Source: a virus. From it: a stretch of 64,000 nucleotides of DNA. The translations under genes and the position numbers were made by a program. The stretch covers positions 1-64,000 of the IMG/VR virus record IMGVR_UViG_3300032291_002524. One strand, given 5' to 3'. Numbering within the stretch: the first letter of the stretch is position 1; every line of letters starts with the position of its first letter. Under the pieces are notes generated by a model. That model was given only the letters and a program-made list of their open reading frames with translations. It was not told where the DNA came from and did not search any database. Below, piece by piece: positions 1 through 10,013 of the stretch.

Positions 1-1161
1 AAATTTCGTTCTTTAGAACCTCACATATTTTTACAAAATCAATATCCTGACGATTTTTACGTTGATATTGATTATGAACCAAACTTAGACGATATCACAT
101 ATTGGCAAAAATATGATATGGTATGTTTTCATAGAAGTTTGAGTCATGATTTTGATAAATCATACGCAATAATTCAAATATTAAATAGTCTTGGAATTAT
201 AACGGTAATGGATTTAGATGATTATTGGTTACCAACCAAAGAACATCCTGCACATCACTTAGTTGTTCAAAATAAGATACACGAAAAAATAATCGCAAAT
301 CTTAAAGTTGCCAAATATGTAACAACAACAACTGAAATTTTCGCACAAGAAATTAAAAAATATAACAAAAATGTTTTTGTTTTACCAAACGCTATTAATC
401 CAAATGAACCACAATTTATGTCGGAAACTAAACCATCCGATAAGCTTAGATTTGGTTGGTTAGGTGGTTCTTCACATTTACATGATATTGAATTATTAAG
501 AGGTGCTACTGATGCACTTGGTAATGATTTAAGAAATAAGTCTGAATTCCACTTATGTGGTTTCGATATTCGTGGTACTATGACGGAAATTAATGCTCAA
601 ACAGGTGAGCAAAAGCAACGTCCAATTTTACCGAATGAAACTGTTTGGGCAAGATATGAAGAAATTTTTACAAAAAATTATGAATTTACAACGCCCGAAT
701 ATAAGAATTATTTAATGAAATTTAGACAAGAAAATTGGGACGGTGATTCGCAATTTTATAATCGAGTGTGGACCGAACCAGTAACATCATACGCTAAAAA
801 TTATTCAAAATTTGACGTATCGTTAGCACCATTGGTTAATCACGTTTTTAATCGTGTTAAGTCACAATTGAAAGTTATTGAAGCAGGTTTTTATAAAAAG
901 GCAATAATTGCTTCAAATATTGGTCCATACACAATCGACCTAAAACATTGTTTAAATAATGGTGATTTTGTTGATGGAAACGCAATATTAGTTGATGAAA
1001 AACGAAACCATTCCGATTGGACAAAAGCGATGAAAAAATTAATTAATAATCCGAACATGGCGTTTGACATGGGTCAACGATTATATGAAACCGTTAAAGA
1101 TAAATACGATTTAAATATTGTCACAAAACATAGAGCAGAATTATATAAAACTTTAAAATAA
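1..1161 (+). CDS. Glycosyltransferase, GT-B fold (5'-truncated by window edge)
   Basis: The reading frame is open from base 1, with no stop before the first ATG at 118, so the gene starts before the window and at least 386 residues are visible. The part after residue 39 looks like a GT4-type glycosyltransferase: a FGWLGGSSHLHD segment like the start of the nucleotide-sugar domain, then an SLAPL...KSQLKVIEAG segment, the usual donor-binding helix of family 4/1 enzymes. It would transfer a sugar from an activated donor; the acceptor is unknown. The stop overlaps the next ATG by one base (TAATG), so the two genes are translationally coupled. Family call is from motifs only. Confidence 0.75.
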   Translation, partial: KFRSLEPHIFLQNQYPDDFYVDIDYEPNLDDITYWQKYDMVCFHRSLSHDFDKSYAIIQILNSLGIITVMDLDDYWLPTKEHPAHHLVVQNKIHEKIIANLKVAKYVTTTTEIFAQEIKKYNKNVFVLPNAINPNEPQFMSETKPSDKLRFGWLGGSSHLHDIELLRGATDALGNDLRNKSEFHLCGFDIRGTMTEINAQTGEQKQRPILPNETVWARYEEIFTKNYEFTTPEYKNYLMKFRQENWDGDSQFYNRVWTEPVTSYAKNYSKFDVSLAPLVNHVFNRVKSQLKVIEAGFYKKAIIASNIGPYTIDLKHCLNNGDFVDGNAILVDEKRNHSDWTKAMKKLINNPNMAFDMGQRLYETVKDKYDLNIVTKHRAELYKTLK

Positions 1162-1871
1162 TGTTACCATACCCTAAAACTAAATTATTATTTTTTGATT
1201 TGGAAACCGTTGGTGAGTTTCCAACATTATCTGAATTTGAAAATTCAAAACCAACCTTACATAAAGTTTTTATGAAGTATCAAGATTGGTTTATTAAAAG
1301 ATTTCCTGAAGATAAAGATAAAACACCTGATGAGATTTATGAGACCCGTGCTGCGTTGGTTCCTGAATTTGCCAAAATCGTGGTTGCTAGCTTTTCATTT
1401 ATTTCACCTGACGGTTCTATTCAGACACAAACATTCGCTATGGATGATGAAAAGGAATTATTAAAGAATGTTATTCGACTTTTGAATAAAGTCCATAAAC
1501 TTAATTTCTATTTGTGTGGGCATAACATAAAAGGATTTGATATTCCTATGTTATACAAACGAATGATGATTAACGGATTTCAACCATCAGAAATGTTACC
1601 AACCGCAGACACCAAACCATGGGAAATCAAGGCAATGGACACCAAAGATTTTTGGAATGGTACCAATCCATTTACAATTGCACAGTTAGAGCTGATATCA
1701 ACCGCAATGGGTTGTGATTCATCAAAAAGTGGTCCAGTAACAGGTGGTGTTGTACATCATTCATATTGGGAATCAGGAATGTTAGATAAAATTGCTGAAT
1801 ATTGTGAACAAGATGTTAAAGCCCTTGTCGATTTAATAATTAAATTTGATAGTTTAGAATATGTACAATAA
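1161..1871 (+). CDS. DEDD-type 3'-5' exonuclease, PolB-exonuclease-like
   Basis: The 236-aa protein has the three acidic exonuclease motifs of the DnaQ/PolB exonuclease superfamily: Exo I FFDLETVG near residues 11-18, Exo II as GHNIKGFDIPML in the middle, and Exo III as YCEQDVKALVDL near the C-terminus. There is no polymerase domain. It resembles the stand-alone 'predicted 3'-5' exonuclease related to PolB' family. The likely role is trimming 3' ends during replication or repair. It sits between a glycosyltransferase and a dUTPase; its 3' end overlaps the dUTPase start by 11 bases in another frame. Confidence 0.85.
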   Translation: MLPYPKTKLLFFDLETVGEFPTLSEFENSKPTLHKVFMKYQDWFIKRFPEDKDKTPDEIYETRAALVPEFAKIVVASFSFISPDGSIQTQTFAMDDEKELLKNVIRLLNKVHKLNFYLCGHNIKGFDIPMLYKRMMINGFQPSEMLPTADTKPWEIKAMDTKDFWNGTNPFTIAQLELISTAMGCDSSKSGPVTGGVVHHSYWESGMLDKIAEYCEQDVKALVDLIIKFDSLEYVQ

Positions 1872-2457
1872 AATTAAAGAATTAAACAAAATGGTTAAAA
1901 CACTAAACAACCTTAAAAATGTTGGTGAAGTTAATAATGACCCGAAGTCCGTTTTCGAATCATTGGGAATTGATAAAGACGATTTTGAATCAAAATTTTC
2001 AGAAGCGTTAAAGTTTAAATCAACTCTTAAATTCACTAAATTAAGTGAAAACGCGGTTTCACCTAAATATGCTTATCTGTCAGATTCAGGATTTGACCTA
2101 CACTCAACCGAAGATGTGGTATTAGAACCTTTTGGACGAGGATTAGTACCGACGGGTTTATCGTTTGACATCCCTGAAGGGTTTGAAATTCAAGTTAGGT
2201 CCAAAAGTGGTTTATGTTTAAAACAAGGGTTAATGGTTTTAAATAGTCCCGGCACTGTCGACCGTGGTTATACCGGTGAAGTAAAAGTTATTATTATGAA
2301 TATGAATAACAATGCCGTGACAATACCTTCAGGTCAAAAAATTGCACAAGCGGTTTTATCTCCTGTTATGGATGGAACTCGTGTTGATTTACATGAGTCA
2401 ATCGAGATTAATGAAAAAGAACGTAGTGACAAAGGATTTGGGTCAACAGGAATATGA
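1861..2457 (+). CDS. dut: dUTP diphosphatase
   Basis: All five conserved dUTPase motifs are present in order: SDSGFDLHS, RSKSGL, a GTVDRGYTGE block carrying the catalytic Asp, GQKIAQ and the glycine-rich C-terminal RSDKGFGSTG. The enzyme hydrolyses dUTP to dUMP and keeps uracil out of phage DNA. At 198 aa it is longer than the usual ~150 because of a ~55-residue N-terminal extension of unknown role. The start at 1861 overlaps the upstream gene; an in-frame ATG at 1891 is an alternative. The stop overlaps the next start (ATGA). Confidence 0.95.
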   Translation: MYNKIKELNKMVKTLNNLKNVGEVNNDPKSVFESLGIDKDDFESKFSEALKFKSTLKFTKLSENAVSPKYAYLSDSGFDLHSTEDVVLEPFGRGLVPTGLSFDIPEGFEIQVRSKSGLCLKQGLMVLNSPGTVDRGYTGEVKVIIMNMNNNAVTIPSGQKIAQAVLSPVMDGTRVDLHESIEINEKERSDKGFGSTGI

Positions 2458-4094
2458 TAACAATAGGATATAGTACGAGAAAATCTAATCCTGAACTACA
2501 AGAGTATTTCAGAAAATCTTGTGGATTACCTAAAACACAAGTGATTGAAAAAGTTAATCCTGATGGTAGGTCACTAACTGAAATTTATAATGAAATTTTA
2601 AATGAATCAGAAAATGACATTGTAGTGCTTTGTCACGATGATATTTACTTTGAGACCAAAAGTTGGGGTAATAACATTTTATCCCATTTTAAAAAAACTA
2701 ATTTCGGTATTTTAGGGGTTGCCGGTTCAACAAGTATCCCATCTTCGGGTATGTGGTGGGAAGATAAGAGAAAAATGATTGGAATTGTTAATCATGAACA
2801 CGAAGGAAAAAAATGGGAATCAAAATATTCAAATAGTTTAGGTAAACAAATACATCCAACAATAATTGTTGACGGTTTGTTTATCGTAATAAGTAAAAAA
2901 AGAATTATACATCAATTTGACACTGAAGTTAAAGGATTTCATATGTATGATGTTGATTTTTGTTTTAAAAATTATTTGTCGGGTATTGAAGTTGGTGTTA
3001 TGTACGATATAAGAATCACCCATAAATCAATTGGTATGACGAATGATGAATGGGAAAAAAATAGAATTTTATTTTCTGAAAAGTTTAAAGAAAATTTACC
3101 AATCAAAATCAACAAAACTAAATCAGATAAGCTAAATATCCTAATTAGTTGTTTGTTTTTTAAAACATTTACCGGTTCTGAAATTTATGTATATGAATTA
3201 GCCAAAGGTTTGATAAAACAAGGTCATAATGTGTCCGTATTATCCGAAATTGGGGGGCCATTAACCGATATGGCAAAAAAAATTGGGATTAAAACTTTTT
3301 CATTAAAAGAACCTCCGGGTTATAAAATGGGGGACGGGGTTTGGGGTATTAACACACCTCACGGGTTTCAAATATCACAAGAAAACATGTTATATAAAAT
3401 TAACGATGTTAATTTTGATATCATCCATGTTCAACACGAACCCGTTACCAATATGATTTTACAGTTATATCCTGATATCGAAAAAATTTCAACAATACAT
3501 TCAGAAGTCATTGATTTGGAAAAACCAGTAAAACATGATTCCATCAAAAAATACATTGCAATTAGACCTGAAATTAAAGAACATATTGTTGAACATTATG
3601 ACATTAATGAAAATTTAGTTGATGTCATTTATAATCCTATCGATGAAAATAGATTTAAATCTGATAATATTAAGACGAAAAATTATGTTTTGTTTGTCGG
3701 TACTATTGATTACTTGAGAGAACAAACAATACGTGATTTAGTTGAATATACTAAAGAAAAAAACATGGAACTTTGGTTAGTCGGTGAAGATAAGTCTGAA
3801 TATTTAAATGAAATTTTAAGTCATATCCATGTTAAAAAAATAATACCAACTTGGAATACTGAAAAATATATAAAAGAATCACAAGAAACTGCGGGTATTT
3901 TATTAGGTAGAACGACCATTGAAAGTTGGATGTGTGGTAAAAAATCTTGGATTTATGATGTTGATAAATCAGGAACGATTCTTTCTAAGAAATTAACCGA
4001 ACCCCCACATGATATTCATAAATTTCATGCAAGTTCGGTAGTAGATAAACTGATTGATAATTATTTAACAATAATAAATGAAACTACTCATTAA
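2454..4094 (+). CDS. Two-domain glycosyltransferase: StrF-like GT2 plus GT4-like
   Basis: Residues 1 to ~215 resemble the StrF-type GT2 domain, with LCHDDIYFE as the acidic metal/nucleotide-binding patch and a conserved GVAGS...MWWED block. From about residue 227 a second Rossmann-like domain begins (SCLFFKTFTGSEIYVYELA), typical of the acceptor half of GT4 enzymes. It is followed by an FVGTIDY segment and a late ILLGRTTIESWMCG donor-site helix. The protein may therefore add two successive sugars. It overlaps both neighbours by a few bases inside the coupled cluster. Sugar specificity cannot be read from the sequence. Confidence 0.75.
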   Translation: MITIGYSTRKSNPELQEYFRKSCGLPKTQVIEKVNPDGRSLTEIYNEILNESENDIVVLCHDDIYFETKSWGNNILSHFKKTNFGILGVAGSTSIPSSGMWWEDKRKMIGIVNHEHEGKKWESKYSNSLGKQIHPTIIVDGLFIVISKKRIIHQFDTEVKGFHMYDVDFCFKNYLSGIEVGVMYDIRITHKSIGMTNDEWEKNRILFSEKFKENLPIKINKTKSDKLNILISCLFFKTFTGSEIYVYELAKGLIKQGHNVSVLSEIGGPLTDMAKKIGIKTFSLKEPPGYKMGDGVWGINTPHGFQISQENMLYKINDVNFDIIHVQHEPVTNMILQLYPDIEKISTIHSEVIDLEKPVKHDSIKKYIAIRPEIKEHIVEHYDINENLVDVIYNPIDENRFKSDNIKTKNYVLFVGTIDYLREQTIRDLVEYTKEKNMELWLVGEDKSEYLNEILSHIHVKKIIPTWNTEKYIKESQETAGILLGRTTIESWMCGKKSWIYDVDKSGTILSKKLTEPPHDIHKFHASSVVDKLIDNYLTIINETTH

Positions 4095-4740
4095 ATTTCC
4101 AACAAGAAATAGGAAGGAAAAATTTTTATCTACCTTTAAAAAATATCAAGAATTCATTATTGAAGATTCAACTAAATTGTTAATAACAATTGACGAGGAT
4201 GATGAATCAATGAATAATGAAGATGTTATAAATGAATTAACGTCTTATACTAATACTGAAGTTATTATTGGTACTAGTTCTTCAAAAATCCATGCAATTA
4301 ATCGAGATATTGATGTTAACTCAGAATGGGATATTATTCTTTTGGCGTCAGATGATATGATACCACAAATTAAAGGTTTTGATAAAATTATCAATACATT
4401 AATGTTAACTAACTATCCTGACACGGACGGAATTCTTTTTTTCAATGATGGATTTAAAGGTCGAGAGCTAAATACTCTTTGTATATTGGGGAAAAAATAT
4501 TATCAAAGATTTAACTATATTTATTATCCTGAATATAAATCAACATGGTGCGATAACGAGTTCATGATGGTTGGTGATGTTTTAAACAAACAAACATATT
4601 TTCCAATGGTCATAATTAAACATGAACATCCTGATTGGGGGTACGGTAATCACGATATGATACATCAAAAAAATCATTCAGACTTGATATTTGATAGAGA
4701 TTTATTCCATAAAAGAAAAAATATAAATTTTAATCTATAA
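4078..4740 (+). CDS. GT-A-like putative glycosyltransferase
   Basis: This 220-aa protein begins KLLIKFPTRNRKEKF, the first strand and loop of a GT2-like GT-A fold, and carries an acidic ILLASDDMIP patch in the DxD position. A C-terminal EHPDWGYGNHD segment supplies further conserved-looking His and Asp residues. It starts 17 bases inside the preceding gene and ends on a TAATG overlap with the next, so it belongs to the same polycistron. The family call is weak compared with its neighbours. Confidence 0.55.
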   Translation: MKLLIKFPTRNRKEKFLSTFKKYQEFIIEDSTKLLITIDEDDESMNNEDVINELTSYTNTEVIIGTSSSKIHAINRDIDVNSEWDIILLASDDMIPQIKGFDKIINTLMLTNYPDTDGILFFNDGFKGRELNTLCILGKKYYQRFNYIYYPEYKSTWCDNEFMMVGDVLNKQTYFPMVIIKHEHPDWGYGNHDMIHQKNHSDLIFDRDLFHKRKNINFNL

Positions 4741-5573
4741 TGAAAGCAAAAGTAGCAATAAATTGCATGGTAAAAAATGAAGAAATATTATTGGATACCA
4801 TATTACCAATATGGAAAAACTACCCTGTTGACCTTTTTATATTCTATAACGATATGTCAACAGATTCTACAGTTCAAGTAATAAAAAAACATTTAGACGA
4901 TAAAAAAACAATTATTTTAAATGATGAATTAGAAAATTTTAATGAAGGATACCAAAGACAAAAAATGATAGATATATCAAAATTAAATAATGTTGATTAT
5001 ATAATATCATTAGATTCTGACGAATTAATGACATCTAATTTTGTTAAAAATTTTGATAAATACTTGAAATTTTTTGAGTTTTCGGATACGTGGCTTTATT
5101 GGTATAATTGTGTTGATTCTTTAGAGTATTATAGAACTGACAACGCATACTTAAATAATTATCGTTCTTTTATCTTACCAACATCTAAAATATCCAATAT
5201 GGATATTTCACAATGGAAATATCACACACCAAGAACACCCATAGTAAATTTACCAAAACTACACACTAATGAGATTGGTATATTACATTTACAATCATGT
5301 AATCGTAGATATTATGCGCTAAAACAATTGTGGTATAAACATTATGAATTCATCAACTATAACCATAGTATTGAATTTATTAATAATAGATATGATAATG
5401 TTGTAAATAATTTAAATTTTAACCCACAAAAAATTAATCAGTCACTTATTGATGGGATTAATATTGATTTTTCAATCTTTGATTCTTTAGCCGAAAAAAA
5501 AGGGTATTTAGATTTTATTCGAAAACATTATAATGAGAACTTAGTAACTTTTGGAAAGGAATATATTTTATGA
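4740..5573 (+). CDS. Glycosyltransferase family 2-like (Glyco_tranf_2_4 type)
   Basis: The N-terminus reads INCMVKNEEILLDTILP, the classic start of the Glyco_tranf_2_4 group. It is followed by FIFYNDMSTDST and the DxD-type motif ISLDSDELM near residue 95. Length (277 aa) fits a single GT-A domain. The stop overlaps the next start by four bases (ATGA). Role: transfer of a sugar to an unknown glycan or protein; part of the glycosyltransferase polycistron. Confidence 0.7.
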   Translation: MKAKVAINCMVKNEEILLDTILPIWKNYPVDLFIFYNDMSTDSTVQVIKKHLDDKKTIILNDELENFNEGYQRQKMIDISKLNNVDYIISLDSDELMTSNFVKNFDKYLKFFEFSDTWLYWYNCVDSLEYYRTDNAYLNNYRSFILPTSKISNMDISQWKYHTPRTPIVNLPKLHTNEIGILHLQSCNRRYYALKQLWYKHYEFINYNHSIEFINNRYDNVVNNLNFNPQKINQSLIDGINIDFSIFDSLAEKKGYLDFIRKHYNENLVTFGKEYIL

Positions 5574-6310
5574 ATTATATAATAGGAATAACCACATTTT
5601 CTAAAAGATATAATCTTTTGGAAAACTTAGTAAGAAAAATTAGGAAATTTACCAATGTAAAAATATTATTATGTATAAATGGTGATGATGGGGGTGAAAT
5701 TTCTGAAGAATATAGATTAAAAGTACTTAATTTATGTATGACTAATCTGAATATATACCCTATATTCTTTACTGAAACCCGAGGATTATCAAAAATGTGG
5801 AATACTATAGTTATCCACTCGCATGAAAATAACGTTCTAATGTTAAATGACGATTTAGATATACATTCTAATAATTTTTTTGATTTATTATCGAAATATA
5901 TAATTGAAAATGGTGTTCAAGCTATAACTAGGATAAATAATTCATTTTCACATTTTTTAATTTCAAAAGAATTTTTAGACACAATTGGGTATTTTGATGA
6001 AAGACTTTTAGGTTTTGGGGAAGAAGATGGTGATATTATATATAGATGCATAAAAAATGGTTATAAATTAGATGACATTTATTTAGATGGTGTGACCAAT
6101 ATTATATCAGATTTGAGACATGACCACATTAAACCTGGTATTGGTAAATATTCTTTATTTAATAGAAATTTTATATATGAACAAAAATATGTTGAGGACC
6201 CTACAAGTACAAATAAAGGTATCTTTGACAACCATATGAGACAGGTTATTGATGATATTAATTGTTATCCATACGAGTCTTATTTTAGACATAATAAATC
6301 AAATTTATGA
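5570..6310 (+). CDS. Glycosyltransferase family 2-like
   Basis: The protein starts IIGITTFSKRYNLLENL, a GT2 opening strand, and has a VLMLNDDLDIH acidic motif near residue 95. Further on, GYFDERLLGFGEEDGDI matches the 'GxFDExFxxxxEDxD' acceptor loop seen in many GT2 enzymes. 246 aa, one domain, no membrane segment. ATGA overlaps at both ends couple it to its neighbours. Confidence 0.7.
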   Translation: MNYIIGITTFSKRYNLLENLVRKIRKFTNVKILLCINGDDGGEISEEYRLKVLNLCMTNLNIYPIFFTETRGLSKMWNTIVIHSHENNVLMLNDDLDIHSNNFFDLLSKYIIENGVQAITRINNSFSHFLISKEFLDTIGYFDERLLGFGEEDGDIIYRCIKNGYKLDDIYLDGVTNIISDLRHDHIKPGIGKYSLFNRNFIYEQKYVEDPTSTNKGIFDNHMRQVIDDINCYPYESYFRHNKSNL

Positions 6311-7521
6311 AGAATTATAACGATTTTAATGAATATATGTCACTATTTGATAGTGATGAAAATAATCGGAAAGTATCAATTTTTAATTTTAAAGATTTAA
6401 CACCATCAAGTAAAAATCTTTATTATCCAAACGTAAAATTTTTTTCTAAAAAATATGGCCATATAAACCCAAGTAATGAAAAAATAATGTCATTACAAAA
6501 GTTAGAAAACGTTATTGGTGAAAACTTAGATGTTGCCGAACAGTATATAACTTTTTCAAATCCTGTGTTTTTTTTTATTTATAATACCGATAATTATTTT
6601 CATTTTATTTATGATACATTACCATATTTGATTTCTTTTTTTGAATTGAGAAAAGAAATTCCAAACTTAAAATTATTAATGTCTAACCCTAATAAAGATA
6701 AAAATAAATTTTATCCATTTGTTTATGAATTTTTAGAAATATTAGGAATTACAAAAGAAGACGTAGTTCTTGTCACCCCTGATACTAAATATTCTGAAGT
6801 ATTTATTTCAGATTCATACACGCACGGTATCAATTCCAATTTACCACCTAGAAAAGAAGTGTATAGTTTTTTCAAAAAAATTGTTAATTCGGTTGACACT
6901 GATAATATTGACCGACCAAAATATATATATATATCACGTAGAAGTCATAAACATGGTGATTACTCAAATATCGGAACTAATTATACTGATAGACGAAAAT
7001 TAATGAATGAAGATGATTTAGTTATTTTTTTAGAAAAAATTGGATATACGGAAATTTTTACAGAACTGTTAACAACGAAAGAAAAAATACTTTTATTTTC
7101 TAATGCCGAACGTATTATCGGTCCAATTGGAGGGGGTCTATGTAATACTCTTTTTTGTAAAAAAGAAACTAAACTACTATCAATAATTTCGCCGAATTTT
7201 TTAGAAATAAACCAAAGATTTTCATTTTGTTTTGATAATATTGATACAATTTATTTTGAAGATACTTATCATTACGAAAAAACTAAATTTAAATCTAACA
7301 TGCGAGTAAAATGTGGTGATATTGTTGGTGAAGTAATCAATATCGACAATGACTATTTAAAAATACAATATTCTGATGATTTTGTATCAGGTTGGAATAA
7401 AGAATGTGATTTTAATATTAAAATAGAAAAATGTGAAAATTGTGAACCGTTGGATGACGGTTTAAATTCACCGTGGATTTTAAATCTTGAAAAATTTAAA
7501 AATTTAATACAAACAATATGA
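6307..7521 (+). CDS. GT61-like (DUF563) glycosyltransferase
   Basis: The region around residues 205-310 shows the GT61/DUF563 signature. IYISRRS is followed by a NEDDLVIFLEK segment, then a block ending NAERIIGPIGGGLCN that corresponds to the 'GxHGAGLxN' donor-site loop, although the usual His is replaced (GPIGGG). The upstream third contains NYFHFIYDTLPYL, typical of the family's N-terminal half. A ~95-residue C-terminal extension with a cysteine pair (CENC) is not part of the standard domain. The His replacement makes activity uncertain. Confidence 0.7.
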   Translation: MKNYNDFNEYMSLFDSDENNRKVSIFNFKDLTPSSKNLYYPNVKFFSKKYGHINPSNEKIMSLQKLENVIGENLDVAEQYITFSNPVFFFIYNTDNYFHFIYDTLPYLISFFELRKEIPNLKLLMSNPNKDKNKFYPFVYEFLEILGITKEDVVLVTPDTKYSEVFISDSYTHGINSNLPPRKEVYSFFKKIVNSVDTDNIDRPKYIYISRRSHKHGDYSNIGTNYTDRRKLMNEDDLVIFLEKIGYTEIFTELLTTKEKILLFSNAERIIGPIGGGLCNTLFCKKETKLLSIISPNFLEINQRFSFCFDNIDTIYFEDTYHYEKTKFKSNMRVKCGDIVGEVINIDNDYLKIQYSDDFVSGWNKECDFNIKIEKCENCEPLDDGLNSPWILNLEKFKNLIQTI

Positions 7522-8282
7522 AAATACCAATTATAATTTATTCACATTCGTCCTATTCTGACATATTAAAAATACAGACGGACTATATTCAAAACTTAGA
7601 TTTTAATAATAAAATTTTATTTATTAACAATAATGATGAAAATTTAAATGAAATATATGCGTCATATGATAAAATAATTTTTTACGATGATAAATTACCA
7701 TATGCAAGTAGAGTTTCAGATTGTTTAAAAGTTTGTGATTTTGATTATTTTTTATTTTCACATGATATTGATATACTATTAAATGTGAATATAGATTTTT
7801 TGGAAAAATTATTGGATTTTATAGTTAAAGAACAAATAGATAGAGTCGATTTAAAATATACTGAAAACGTTTTTGGTAAAGAAATTATCGAGTTGTCAAA
7901 TGGTATTAAACTAGTTAAGGAAATAATAGAGAAAGATTATATCTATAATGTTAATCCTTCTATATGGAAAAAAGAAACATTATTAGAGATTATGACTGAA
8001 TTTAAAGATAGAAATTATCGAACAATTGAAGACCTAATTGTACAATCTTTTTGTAAAAAATACAAAATATTTAAAATCAATACACAAACATTTTTCAAAT
8101 GTGGGTATTTCAACTGTATTCGAGAATATATGTTTTTACACATAAGTCATAACGGTAAGTTTTTACCCTTAAATGAAAATTTTGTTACAATTTATAATCA
8201 ATCTTACGAAGATATAAGTAATGAATATTTAAAAATAGTTGGTAAATATAACTTGATAAATTCAAATAAATGGTATAAATAA
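7518..8282 (+). CDS. Putative GT-A-like protein, paralogue of the gene at 9204
   Basis: I do not recognise a named family. The 254-aa protein opens IIIYSHSSYSDILKIQTDY and carries a DxD-like FSHDIDILL motif near residue 87. It shares long stretches with the protein at 9204-10013, including an identical YNVNPSIWKKETLL block and a similar RTIE segment, so the two arose by duplication, with the gene at 8284 between them. Fold and cluster context suggest a glycosyltransferase. It overlaps the upstream gene by four bases. Confidence 0.55.
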   Translation: MKIPIIIYSHSSYSDILKIQTDYIQNLDFNNKILFINNNDENLNEIYASYDKIIFYDDKLPYASRVSDCLKVCDFDYFLFSHDIDILLNVNIDFLEKLLDFIVKEQIDRVDLKYTENVFGKEIIELSNGIKLVKEIIEKDYIYNVNPSIWKKETLLEIMTEFKDRNYRTIEDLIVQSFCKKYKIFKINTQTFFKCGYFNCIREYMFLHISHNGKFLPLNENFVTIYNQSYEDISNEYLKIVGKYNLINSNKWYK

Positions 8283-8283
8283 T

Positions 8284-9201
8284 ATGAGCTTAACACAACT
8301 AAAAGAGTGTCGATATATAACCAGTGTAGGTATGTTATTATCTTTAGACGATAATAATATAATTACATATAATAAAGAACCTCACAAAATAACACACGAT
8401 TTCAATAAATTATTGAATGGGAAAGATGGTGATTGCATATATATAAAATTTGCTTTCTTTAGGGAGTTTGTATATAGAGTTTTCCCACAATTGAATTATA
8501 GATTTATCCTAATTACGGGTGATGGTGATGAGACAATGCCGGATGATTTGATAGATTTACAAACCTTTAATAATATTATTAATGATGATAAAGTGATTCA
8601 TTGGTATTCAGTAAATTGTAATGAAAATTATCATGAAAAATTTTCATTAATCCCAATTGGTGTTAACTTCCATTCACTCACGTTTGGTGAGTTTTGTGGT
8701 TGGAGTAGTACTTCTATGACACCTAAAGAACAAGAATCTATGTTAGATAACATCAGGATTAAATCCGGTAACTTCGATGAAAAAATCCCCAAATGTTATT
8801 CAAATTTTCATTTTGTTACCTATACCGAATTTAATAATCCAAGACAAGATGCGATTAATAAAATATCTAAAGAATTAATATATTACGAACCATCATTAGT
8901 TGATAGAGAAACTACATGGACAAAAAATTCAGAATATGCTTTCACAGTTTCACCTATGGGCCATGGTATGGATTGTCATAGAACTTGGGAAGCACTAATG
9001 CTAGGCACTATCGTAATTGTAAAAAAATCAAAACTCGACAGTCTATACGATGAATTACCTGTATTAATTGTTAATGATTGGGATGATATAACACAAGATT
9101 TACTATTTAAAACAATTGAGGAATTTAAAAAAAGAAAATTTAACTACGAAAAAATAACTCTTAAATATTGGGTTGATAAAATCCGTAATACAAAATATTA
9201 A
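8284..9201 (+). CDS. Exostosin/GT47-like putative glycosyltransferase
   Basis: The 305-aa protein ends with a HGMDCHRTWEALMLGTIVI segment followed by LPVLIVNDWDDI. That is the arrangement of the donor-binding half of exostosin-like and related GT-B enzymes (acidic Glu after an Arg, then a hydrophobic strand and a 'P(V/I)xVxDW' loop). The N-terminal half contains ILITGDGDETMP. It sits between two paralogous genes and starts two bases after the preceding stop. Confidence 0.6.
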   Translation: MSLTQLKECRYITSVGMLLSLDDNNIITYNKEPHKITHDFNKLLNGKDGDCIYIKFAFFREFVYRVFPQLNYRFILITGDGDETMPDDLIDLQTFNNIINDDKVIHWYSVNCNENYHEKFSLIPIGVNFHSLTFGEFCGWSSTSMTPKEQESMLDNIRIKSGNFDEKIPKCYSNFHFVTYTEFNNPRQDAINKISKELIYYEPSLVDRETTWTKNSEYAFTVSPMGHGMDCHRTWEALMLGTIVIVKKSKLDSLYDELPVLIVNDWDDITQDLLFKTIEEFKKRKFNYEKITLKYWVDKIRNTKY

Positions 9202-9203
9202 AA

Positions 9204-10013
9204 ATGATAAATTTTGAAATAAAAAGATTTGATTTGTCAGATGAATTATCCGATGAAAACCTTAAGATTGTCGTTTATAGTCACTCTTCATTTATTGAAG
9301 TATTAAAAATACAAATTGATTACTTATCGGGTGTTGGTGATATGATTTTAATCATTAATCAAAATGATGATGACTTAAATGAAATCTATAAAAATTTTGA
9401 ACAGGTTATTTTTTACGATGATAGATTACCATATGGTAATCGAATACTAACAACAATTAAAAATGTTCCATATGATTATTTTATTTTCATACACGATAAT
9501 GATATTGTTTTTCACATTGATAAACAAAAAGTAAAAAGTATGTTTTATTTTTTACGTAAAAATAATTATGACCGAATTGACTTTCAATTATCGTATGATT
9601 TCGACAGTATTTATGACCATAATAATTTAAACGATGAATTATATTACATTAAATCATCCAATACGGACACATCAAACAAAGGTTATCCATATAATGTAAA
9701 TCCGTCAATATGGAAAAAAGAAACATTGTTAAATATTATGGAAAAATTTTTTTTTAGGGATTATAGAACAATAGAACACCCTGAGACTCAAGAATACGCA
9801 GTTAAATATAATATCTTCAAACTTTTTTCTAAGAAAAAATATAAATGTGGATATTTTATTTGTTTGGAACCATTTAAATATATTCATATAACACACAGTC
9901 AAAAATATTTAAATATTAATTCGTTACCAAATGGGTCTTGTGACGATATAATTGATGAATATGAAAAAATAATAAATAAATATGATTTAAAAAAGTCAAC
10001 TAAATGGATATGA
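9204..10013 (+). CDS. Putative GT-A-like protein, paralogue of the gene at 7518
   Basis: 269 aa, with the same plan as the 7518 gene: VVYSHSSFIEVLKIQIDY near the start, IFYDDRLPYGNR, IHDNDIVFH as the DxD-like patch, then the identical YNVNPSIWKKETLL block and a RTIEHPETQEYA segment. It has a ~20-residue insertion before that block relative to its paralogue. The function is inferred from the glycosyltransferase cluster, not from a recognised family. The next gene starts inside its last ten bases. Confidence 0.55.
   Translation: MINFEIKRFDLSDELSDENLKIVVYSHSSFIEVLKIQIDYLSGVGDMILIINQNDDDLNEIYKNFEQVIFYDDRLPYGNRILTTIKNVPYDYFIFIHDNDIVFHIDKQKVKSMFYFLRKNNYDRIDFQLSYDFDSIYDHNNLNDELYYIKSSNTDTSNKGYPYNVNPSIWKKETLLNIMEKFFFRDYRTIEHPETQEYAVKYNIFKLFSKKKYKCGYFICLEPFKYIHITHSQKYLNINSLPNGSCDDIIDEYEKIINKYDLKKSTKWI

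Noticed and set aside
6307-7521. Frameshift or pseudogene in the GT61-like gene
   Set aside because: A second open frame (6770-7003) overlaps it, but the main frame is uninterrupted and has the family motifs; the other is a shadow.
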